From assembly GCA_050330975.1 (NCBI GenBank), contig JBHJHK010000052.1, positions 1 through 5,705 of the forward strand: a DNA stretch of 5,705 nucleotides, read 5' to 3'. Source of the stretch: JBHJHK01 sp050330975. GTDB taxonomy: Bacteria > Pseudomonadota > Gammaproteobacteria > Competibacterales > Competibacteraceae. Positions 1-5,159 of this stretch are shown here, piece after piece. The notes under the pieces were generated by a model, which had not been told where the DNA came from, ran no database searches, and saw only the letters and a program-made list of their open reading frames with translations. How positions within the stretch are numbered: the first letter of the stretch is position 1; every line of letters starts with the position of its first letter. The position numbers and the translations under genes are program-made.

Positions 1-644
1 CCCCGCCATCCAACACCCGCCGCCCAGGATGCCACGGCCCGCGCGGCGGGGGGGGGGGGCGGTTCTGGCGGCGGCGGTGGCGCGCCGTTGACCACCGTCA
101 CCTCCAGGGTGGTGGCGGCGATGGCATCGCCCCCCAAATCCAGGTTGCCACTGCTGGCATTGCCGGCGGCATAGAGGGTCACAGGACCGTTGAAGGCCGG
201 GGCGGTCCAGGCGAAGTCAAAGGTCGCCGCCCCCTGGACAAACCCCTTGGGCAGGGTGTGGGACAGCTCGGCGCCAAAGAGTTGGAGATCTCCATCGACG
301 GGATTCAGAGCGCCTTGGAAGTTGGCCGTGGAAATATTCACCCCGGCGGTGACACCACTGCCGCCCATGACCAACACGGTGTACAGTGCCTCTTGGCCCG
401 CCTCTACTACCGTGGGACCCAGAATTTCCACCATGGCCACTGGGGTGGCGGGACTGGGAAAGTGACAGGCGCTGCACAAAGCGCCGCCGTTGGTCCCGGG
501 ATTGCCGGAAAAGCCACTGCGCCCCTCGAGGCTGGCCAAGGCGCCATCGACGCTCGAGAGCCCTAGGATGAGGGCGACAAACCACCCCACCGCTCTGATG
601 GGATCACCGCGAAGGTCTCTCCATCTTCGATCGGACCACGACAT
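1..644 (-). CDS. Exported single-CXXCH protein, choice-of-anchor V type, 3' end cut by window
   Basis: Likely a secreted or surface-anchored protein of unknown function. From ATG at 644 the frame stays open to base 1. An AGGGG ribosome site lies 6 nt upstream, and an in-frame TAG at 650-648 fixes the start. Residues about 1-37 form a signal peptide: Arg-rich start, hydrophobic core around WFVALILGL, and ALA before a probable cleavage. The mature start reads GRSGFSGNPGTNGGALCSACH, with a c-type heme-like motif C57-S-A-C60-H61. A beta-rich region of about residues 70-186 follows, then a Pro-rich linker from residue 189. This arrangement (SGxxGNPxTNGG next to CxxCH, then an Ig-like or Reeler-like domain) matches what I remember of choice-of-anchor V domain proteins, which end in varied sorting signals. 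The linker holds a 12-base G/C run (48-59). As read, the last residues are AARAVASWAAGVGWR; a one-base change gives a GGGC end instead. Heme binding is not certain from a single motif. The family call is moderate; the coding call is good. Confidence 0.75.
   Translation of the reverse strand, partial: MSWSDRRWRDLRGDPIRAVGWFVALILGLSSVDGALASLEGRSGFSGNPGTNGGALCSACHFPSPATPVAMVEILGPTVVEAGQEALYTVLVMGGSGVTAGVNISTANFQGALNPVDGDLQLFGAELSHTLPKGFVQGAATFDFAWTAPAFNGPVTLYAAGNASSGNLDLGGDAIAATTLEVTVVNGAPPPPPEPPPPPAARAVASWAAGVGWR
48..59. repeat. 12-base G homopolymer inside the Pro linker of the exported protein
   Basis: Twelve consecutive G on the plus strand (C on the coding strand) encode four prolines within the linker of the leftward gene. 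Tracts of this length are prone to slippage during replication and to miscounting in sequencing. The reading frame beyond it, and hence the C-terminus of the protein, depends on the exact count. Confidence 0.9.
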
Positions 645-677
645 ACTCTACCCCTGCTGTTAAGACTAGTGGATGAA

Positions 678-694
678 CTATCCCTCGGGGATAG
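678..694. promoter_or_regulatory. Perfect 7-bp inverted repeat in the upstream gap of the exported-protein gene
   Basis: Arms CTATCCC (678-684) and GGGATAG (688-694) are separated by TCG. The repeat sits 34 bp upstream of the leftward gene's ATG at 644 and 21 bp before the possible rightward ORF at 716, so it could be an operator for either, or a hairpin in a leader RNA. There is no T-run after it, so it does not look like an intrinsic terminator. Function unproven. Confidence 0.35.
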
Positions 695-715
695 CGGTAA
701 AGCCTTGGGAGTGGG

Positions 716-1216
716 ATGTGGTGTATTGACGATGATATTGATGACGACAGCATCGGCAACCCTAACGCTCCTGGAGGGGCTGACGACGCCGAAGTTGGGG
801 TAAAAATGATCGACATCGACAACAAGTCTACCGAAATAATTCTCAGCTGTGAGATTGTAGGCATTATTTTGGCTCCCCAGGGAGCCAAAGTCCATAAAGG
901 TTCTGTGACAGGATCCCGCAGTGGGGCCGTAAAGCAAGGGGTGTCGAACTGTTTGAAGGCGCTGATTTCCAAAGATGAGATCTCAAATGTGCCACTGGAC
1001 GACAACTCGAGCGTGACCATGATCGCCCAATTCCCCAAAGGCGCCCTAGGTGCCCTTTCGATGGTTATCGCCATTGGGACGTCAGTTCTCGGCGGCTGTG
1101 GGTCGACTTTCTTCGACGGACCCCAGACCCAAAACTCCCGCTGTGGCAGACTGGCGATGGGGCAGCGCACCACTTACCTCGAAGAGCGCCTGTGCCGAGA
1201 AGCGAGCAACCCCTGA
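716..1216 (+). CDS. Possible hypothetical protein, 166 aa, unrecognised
   Basis: I do not recognise this product. The frame is open from just after a TAA at 698-700. ATG at 716 is preceded by GGGAG at a tight 4-nt spacing. A second in-frame ATG at 806 follows GGGG at 5 nt and is an alternative start. Codons favour the purine-N-pyrimidine pattern (many GAC, GAT, ATC, AAC), which supports this strand over the antisense ORF at 604-1173. The N-terminus is acidic (DDDIDDDS). Residues 109-127 are hydrophobic and end in LGGC at 125-128, which resembles a lipoprotein cleavage site, so the true gene might be a shorter lipoprotein starting at ATG 1019 (65 aa) or 1061. Base composition is less GC-rich than the neighbours. 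The ORF is convergent with the exporter gene, with 14 bp between their stops. It may also be non-coding or decayed sequence. Confidence 0.4.
   Translation: MWCIDDDIDDDSIGNPNAPGGADDAEVGVKMIDIDNKSTEIILSCEIVGIILAPQGAKVHKGSVTGSRSGAVKQGVSNCLKALISKDEISNVPLDDNSSVTMIAQFPKGALGALSMVIAIGTSVLGGCGSTFFDGPQTQNSRCGRLAMGQRTTYLEERLCREASNP
868..889. repeat. Perfect 10-bp inverted repeat with 2-nt centre
   Basis: Arms TTTGGCTCCC (868-877) and GGGAGCCAAA (880-889) flank CA. A weaker dyad, TCTCA-GCTG-TGAGA, lies just upstream at 841-854. Both fall inside the doubtful ORF at 716-1216. The near-zero spacer suits a protein-bound operator better than an RNA hairpin, although a hairpin losing the central pairs is possible. 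No T-run follows. Function unknown. Confidence 0.5.
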
Positions 1217-1224
1217 AACCCGGC

Positions 1225-1238
1225 GTGCCCTCAGGCAC
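1225..1238. other. Short inverted repeat at convergent gene ends
   Basis: GTGCC (1225-1229) and GGCAC (1234-1238) flank CTCA. The exporter stop codon (TGA, 1233-1231 on the minus strand) lies across the loop and the first loop-stem boundary. With a 2-base bulge the stem can lengthen by three GC pairs. It could help end transcripts from either side, but no T-run is present on either strand, so a classical intrinsic terminator is not supported. Confidence 0.25.
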
Positions 1239-1853
1239 TCGCCAAGAGCGTTAGGGCCAACCCCACCAACACCACGGCGGCGAGGCGCGGCAACCAGCGT
1301 TTCACCGTGGGCGAGCGCTGTAACCACTCGCCCAGGGTCCCCGCCGCCAGGGCGATGGCGCCGAACACCAGCAAAGCGGCGACAATAAACATCCCCCCCA
1401 ACAGCAATAGCTGGGCCGCCAAGGAACCTCGGTCGGGGTCGGCAAAGGGGGGTAGGAAGGCGAGGAAGAACATCAGCACCTTGGGATTGGTGATGTTCAT
1501 GGCGATGCCCCGGCGGTGGAGCTGGCCAGCCCTGAGGGTCCGATTTCCCCCATCTTTGCCAACTCGCCAGCCCGCCAGGTGGACCAGGCGAGGTAGAGCA
1601 TGTAACCAGCACCCATGAGTTTGATTATCTCAAAGGCACTGGGAGAGGCCCGAACCAAGGCAGCGACACCCAAGGTGGTGGCCGCGATGTGCCCCAACAG
1701 CCCCGTACACAACGCCAAGGTCACCCACAACCCAGCCCGGCGTCCCTGGAGGGCGGACTGGGTGAGGACGAATAGGTTGTCGGGTCCCGGGGCAATGGCG
1801 AGGAGTAAGGCGGCTACGAAGAAACTGCCCAGGGTGTCAGGGGGTATTAACAT
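1231..1853 (-). pseudogene. LysE/RhtB family amino-acid exporter, frameshifted
   Basis: The family exports amino acids or homoserine-type metabolites through the inner membrane. ATG at 1853 has a GGGGGG ribosome site 7 nt upstream. The first frame (1853-1497, 118 aa) carries the N-terminal family hallmark APGPDNLFVLTQSALQGRRAG (about residues 21-41) and three membrane segments (about 8-28, 42-66, 72-92). It then runs into the unrelated tail SSTAGASP. The second frame continues the family with HRRGIAMNITNPKV, FFLAFLPPF and two more hydrophobic segments, ending LALTLLASA at the stop at 1233-1231. The bases just before ATG 1500 encode the family-typical RRGIA only in the second frame. One missing base, most simply in the C5 run at 1547-1551 (G5 on the coding strand), explains the break. 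Restoring it gives about 207 aa, the normal length. The first stop and the second ATG overlap as ATGA, so two-part translation is formally possible. The break may be a sequencing error or a real mutation. Confidence 0.85.
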
Positions 1854-2050
1854 CGGTGCACCCCCCTATCCCCGGCACTGACCTCCACCCCCGAGATCGA
1901 GGGTTTAACATAACGCCGTGGCCAGGGGATGCCCCAAAGTGGCTGGCGAAGATCGGGCCTTCAAACCCCACAAAACAAACTGGCCCTTTGAACTCAGGAT
2001 CTGTCGACAGATGGTTCCACAGGGCCCAGCAAGCCCTCGGAGGACGTACC

Positions 2051-2884
2051 ATGCCCCAAAGCGAACTGATCGTGAACCACTACACCCGTGGCAGCTTACT
2101 GGCTGCCATCGGCCAAGGTTTGGCAAAACTGGGAAAATCGCCGGGGGATGCCACCGTCGAGGACTTGGGACCCGTCGATGAATTCCACATCGGTGGTCGG
2201 GCGGCCACCGAGCGCCTGCTGGATCAGTTGGCCATCGCCAACCATCACCAGGTCCTCGATGTCGGCTGTGGCCTGGGAGGGGCAAGTCGTTTTGCCGCCC
2301 AGCGCTACGGTTGCCGGGTGACGGGTATCGACATCACCCCGGAATACGTCGAGACCGGGGGGGAACTGTGTGCTTGGGTCGGCTTGGCAGAGTACGTCGA
2401 CCTCCGACAGGGCGATGCCACCGCCCTCCCCTGGACCGACGCCCGTTTCCACCGGGCCTATATGATCCATGTAGGTATGAATATCGTCGACAAATTCCGC
2501 CTCGCCCAGGAGCTTTACCGGGTATTGCATTCCGGCGCCAAACTCGGAATCTACGACGTCATGGCCACGGGGGACGGCGAGCTGGCCTTCCCCGTGCCGT
2601 GGGCGACGACCCCCGAGGGGAGCGCTGTGGCGTCCCCCCAGACCTACCGCCAAGCCCTGGAGACGGCGGGATTTCGCCTGGTGGCCGAGGAAAACCGGCG
2701 GGAGTTTGCCCTGGAATTCTTTGCCCGCCAGCGGGCGCGCCTCGCCCGAGCTGGGGAGCCATCACCCTTGGGCATCCACCTGCTCATGGGGGCCACGACG
2801 CCGGCCAAGATCGACAATATACTGACGAACATCGCCCAGCAGCGCCTCGCTCCCGTGGAACTCATCGCTGAGAAGCCGGGTTAG
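2051..2884 (+). CDS. Class I SAM-dependent methyltransferase, 277 aa
   Basis: Transfers a methyl group from S-adenosylmethionine to an unidentified substrate in the cytoplasm. The Rossmann-type fold is shown by motif I VLDVGCGLGG (residues 68-77), the acidic residue after strand 2 in TGIDITPEYV (D94, expected to bind the SAM ribose), and GDATALPW (121-128). It also has HVGMNIVDK (140-148) and YRVLHSGAKLGIYDV (156-170), the post-motif helix and strand. The N-terminal NHYTRGSLL and PVDEFHIGGR (41-50) are shared with a common subfamily of Methyltransf_11-type proteins that I associate loosely with small-molecule (glycine/sarcosine-like) methyltransferases. ATG 2051 is preferred: GGAGGA lies 6 nt upstream and the family N-terminus begins here. 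The open frame extends back to 1856, but those 65 residues are unlike the family. The 197-bp gap to the divergent exporter gene should contain its promoter. The stop overlaps the convergent LysR gene's stop. Substrate unknown. Confidence 0.92.
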   Translation: MPQSELIVNHYTRGSLLAAIGQGLAKLGKSPGDATVEDLGPVDEFHIGGRAATERLLDQLAIANHHQVLDVGCGLGGASRFAAQRYGCRVTGIDITPEYVETGGELCAWVGLAEYVDLRQGDATALPWTDARFHRAYMIHVGMNIVDKFRLAQELYRVLHSGAKLGIYDVMATGDGELAFPVPWATTPEGSAVASPQTYRQALETAGFRLVAEENRREFALEFFARQRARLARAGEPSPLGIHLLMGATTPAKIDNILTNIAQQRLAPVELIAEKPG

Positions 2885-3765
2885 GTCTTCCCCTGGGCGT
2901 TTGAGAGGGCCTCGACCAACTGGTCATACAAGCCGTCGACTAGCCGCTCCTTGGAATTGTGAATCCGCTCCAAAAGCGTCAGAACCCGCCAGGCCTGGGG
3001 GCGGCCAAAGGGCACCGTTCGCAAACCCTTGGCCTCGAGGTCGGTCCCCGGGCGCTGGGGGACCACGGAAACGCCCAGGCCATGGCGCACCAGTGATTCA
3101 ATGGCTTCCAGGGAGTCGATCTCCATCACTTCCCGCACCTGCAATCCTCGACGGTTTAAATGGCCCTCTATCTGTTGGCCCGCCCACGTTTTACGGCTGA
3201 ACCAGATGAAAGAATGGCCCGCCAACAGCGCCGTATCGTCTTCCCCCGCCGCTCCCGCCGGGGCGATAACCACCAGGGGCTCCCGGCCGATCTCCCTGAC
3301 CGCCAACCCCTCGGGCACCCACTCTGGGGCCGTCACTATGGCAGCATCCAGTTCGCCGTGGCGCACTTGCTGAGCCAACTCCCCCGACAGACCAGTGCGA
3401 ATCCGCACCCGCAACTCGGGATGCTCCGCGTTGAGGGCCGCCAGGGCAGGGGGTAGCAATTCAATCAACGCCGTGGGCACCACCCCCACCGTCAAACGAC
3501 CGATGAGGCGCTGCTCCGACCCCAAGCGCCTGATGTCCTCCACCAGCTCCACCAACTGCCGAGCCCGCTCCAACAGCGCCTGACCCCGCTCGGTGAGTAC
3601 CACCGGCCGCTGGCGGCGATCCACTAGGGCCACCCCCAGCTCGTCCTCCAAGGCCTTGACGTGGAGGCTCACCGCCGAGTGGCTGAGACCGATGGCCTCC
3701 CCCGTCGCCGATAGGGTCGGATGCTCGGCAATGGCCACCAGGGTTTTCAAGTGACGCAAATTCAC
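2881..3765 (-). CDS. LysR-type transcriptional regulator, 294 aa, GTG start
   Basis: A DNA-binding, ligand-responsive regulator. The N-terminal winged helix-turn-helix spans about residues 3-62: LRHLKTLVAIAEHPTLSATGEAIGLSHSAVSLHVKALEDELG in pieces, then the wing and LTERGQALL. A linker helix (about 63-88) leads to the periplasmic-binding-protein-like effector domain (about 91-288), with LTVGVVPTAL opening it, the typical GELDAAIV at 137-144 and HGLGVSVVP at 228-236. Length is normal. The start is GTG at 3765, with GAGG 5 nt upstream; a TGA at 3783-3781 closes the frame above and no ATG fits. It is divergent from the flavoprotein gene across 161 bp, the usual layout for a LysR regulator and its target, so it probably controls that operon and itself. 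Its effector cannot be read from sequence. Its stop overlaps that of the convergent methyltransferase gene by 4 bp. Confidence 0.95.
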   Translation of the reverse strand: MNLRHLKTLVAIAEHPTLSATGEAIGLSHSAVSLHVKALEDELGVALVDRRQRPVVLTERGQALLERARQLVELVEDIRRLGSEQRLIGRLTVGVVPTALIELLPPALAALNAEHPELRVRIRTGLSGELAQQVRHGELDAAIVTAPEWVPEGLAVREIGREPLVVIAPAGAAGEDDTALLAGHSFIWFSRKTWAGQQIEGHLNRRGLQVREVMEIDSLEAIESLVRHGLGVSVVPQRPGTDLEAKGLRTVPFGRPQAWRVLTLLERIHNSKERLVDGLYDQLVEALSNAQGKT

Positions 3766-3786
3766 AAGATCCTCACAAATTCACAA
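3758..3786. repeat. Direct repeat AAATTCACAA at the LysR gene start
   Basis: AAATTCACAA occurs at 3758-3767 and 3777-3786, a 19-bp period, with another TCACAA at 3773-3778. The first copy covers the GTG start codon of the LysR gene and the second lies just upstream. The complementary half TTGTGA recurs at 3828-3833 inside the dyad described at 3828-3846. Two copies about two helical turns apart could be an autoregulatory binding site, or chance in an AT-rich leader. Confidence 0.4.
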
Positions 3787-3827
3787 AACTCCTTCGGACT
3801 CCCTTCCCCAAACTCAGACCCAGGGTA

Positions 3828-3846
3828 TTGTGAGTTTTTCTAACAA
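3828..3846. promoter_or_regulatory. Candidate LysR box, TTGT-N11-ACAA
   Basis: TTGT (3828-3831) and ACAA (3843-3846) form a dyad with exactly 11 bases between, fitting the T-N11-A consensus recognised by LysR-type regulators. It lies in the divergent gap, 62 bp upstream of the LysR start and 80 bp upstream of the flavoprotein ATG, a plausible place for the recognition site. The downstream stretch to 3911 is strongly AT-rich with several weak -10-like hexamers (CATAAA 3854-3859, GATAAA 3870-3875), but none has a convincing -35 partner, so I do not assign a promoter. Confidence 0.45.
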
Positions 3847-3926
3847 AAACCTCCATAAAAAATCGCTTTGATAAAACATAACTAACACCTAAGGTAAACA
3901 GAAATTAATGTTTCTGGAGCAACGCC

Positions 3927-5159
3927 ATGTACACCCTCGACGACGCCCAACAACACCTCCAAGCCGCAGCCCGGGAGTTGGCCCAAACCATCCTCGCCCC
4001 CCGAGCCGCCGCCGTCGATGCCCAAGAGGCCTATCCCTGGGACAACGTCTGCGCCCTGACAGATGGTGGCTTTATGGGGATGACCTTGCCTAGGGCGTGG
4101 GGCGGCCAGGGCAGAAACCTGTTCGACACGGTACTGGTGGTGGAGGAATTGGCCAAAGCGTGCGCCGTCACCGCCCGCATTGTCGTCGAGGCCAACATGG
4201 GGGCTGTGGGGGCCCTCTTTCGCTACGGCAGCGACGCCCAAAAGCGACGGGTAGCCCCTTTGGTGTTGGCCGGGGACAAGCCCGCCATCTGCATCACCGA
4301 GCCCAACGCCGGCAGCGACGCCACGGCCATGACCACCACGGCGGTGCGCCGGGGGGATCGCTACATCATCAACGGCACTAAGCACTGGATCACCGGCGGC
4401 GGCGTCTCCAAAACTCACCTGATCTTCGCCCGGGTGGTGGAAAACGGCGAGTACCAAGGCATCGGCGGTTTTATCGCCGTGGCCGGGGAGGATCCCGGCA
4501 TCGTCGTCAAACGCCGGGAGCCCACCATGGGGTTGCGGGGCATGCCGGAGACCGAGCTGGCCTTCGAAGACCTGGAAGTCCCCGCCGCCATGGCCCTGGT
4601 CCCGCCCCAGGGCCTCAAGCGGGGCTTTGCCACCTTGATGAATGCCTACAACGGCCAGCGGGTGGGGGCGGCGACGGTGGCCTTGGGGATAGCCACCGGC
4701 GCCTTTGACCACGCCGTGGCCTACGTCAAAGACCGCCGGCAATTCGGTCGACCCATCGCCGAGTTCCAGGGCCTCCAGTGGATGCTGGCCGACATGGACA
4801 TCCAACTCCACGCCGCCCGCCAACTGGTGTGGGCAGCAGCCATGGGCGCCCAGCACACCCCGGCGGGCTTCCCCGACCCCAAGGCCGCCGCCCGGGCCAA
4901 GATCTACGCCGCCGAGACCGCCGTCAAGGTCACCAACGACGCCCTACAACTCCACGGCGCCGCCGGCTATTCCCGCGACCTGCCTTTGGAACGGATGGTG
5001 CGGGACGCCCGGATGTTCACCATCGGCGGCGGCACCGCCCAGGTATTGCGCAACCTGATGGCAGGGGCCATCCTAGAGCGCAAGCTACCCCAGACCCGCG
5101 ACGGCTACCGGGCCATGGAACCTTCTCCCAACGCCGTTGGAGACACATCACTTGCCTGA
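3927..5159 (+). CDS. Acyl-CoA dehydrogenase-fold flavoprotein, probable 3-sulfinopropionyl-CoA desulfinase-like, 410 aa
   Basis: The fold is clear: an alpha-helical N-domain (about 1-118), a beta-domain with signature CITEPNAGSDATA (122-134) for FAD contact, and a C-terminal helical domain with RRQFGRPI (270-277) and the second signature around QLHGAAGYSRDLPLERMVRD (341-360). Cytoplasmic FAD protein of normal length. The start at ATG 3927 has GGAG 7 nt upstream. The oddity is in the active site. At the medium-chain-type catalytic Glu position (YEGT) it has I-G-G-G-T, giving Gly368. At the isovaleryl/long-chain-type position, Glu before Arg, it has N-G-Q-R, giving Gln244. It also has Arg84 in VTARIVV. 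As I recall, Advenella mimigardefordensis AcdDPN7, which releases sulfite from 3-sulfinopropionyl-CoA without dehydrogenase activity, has Gln246, Gly366 and essential Arg84. Desulfination is therefore more likely than alpha,beta-dehydrogenation. The gene is divergent from a LysR gene and overlaps a ThDP-enzyme gene by 8 bp. The family call is firm; the substrate is inferred. Confidence 0.93.
   Translation: MYTLDDAQQHLQAAARELAQTILAPRAAAVDAQEAYPWDNVCALTDGGFMGMTLPRAWGGQGRNLFDTVLVVEELAKACAVTARIVVEANMGAVGALFRYGSDAQKRRVAPLVLAGDKPAICITEPNAGSDATAMTTTAVRRGDRYIINGTKHWITGGGVSKTHLIFARVVENGEYQGIGGFIAVAGEDPGIVVKRREPTMGLRGMPETELAFEDLEVPAAMALVPPQGLKRGFATLMNAYNGQRVGAATVALGIATGAFDHAVAYVKDRRQFGRPIAEFQGLQWMLADMDIQLHAARQLVWAAAMGAQHTPAGFPDPKAAARAKIYAAETAVKVTNDALQLHGAAGYSRDLPLERMVRDARMFTIGGGTAQVLRNLMAGAILERKLPQTRDGYRAMEPSPNAVGDTSLA

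Noticed and set aside
604..1173. 189-aa minus-strand open frame
   Set aside because: It overlaps the N-terminal coding part of the exported-protein gene, and codon pattern favours the plus strand; Ser/Pro-rich with no recognisable motif.
1082..1612. 176-aa minus-strand open frame over the exporter
   Set aside because: It is an out-of-frame reading of the LysE/RhtB gene and shows no family features.
1988..2016. TTGAAC, 17 bp, ATGGTT as a promoter for the methyltransferase
   Set aside because: The -10 hexamer is poor; the CTGTCGACAG palindrome between them (2001-2010) is short and could be chance.
1856..2050. In-frame N-terminal extension of the methyltransferase by 65 residues
   Set aside because: Its sequence is unlike the family, while ATG 2051 has a strong GGAGGA site at 6 nt and begins with the family-typical N-terminus.
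3908..4093. ORF from an ATG just upstream of the flavoprotein start
   Set aside because: It is out of frame with the flavoprotein and Arg/Pro-rich, and the GGAG before ATG 3927 serves the real gene.
3882..4856. 324-aa open frame antisense to the flavoprotein gene
   Set aside because: The opposite strand carries clear acyl-CoA dehydrogenase signatures; long antisense frames are expected in GC-rich genes and this one is Gly/His-rich with no recognisable domain.
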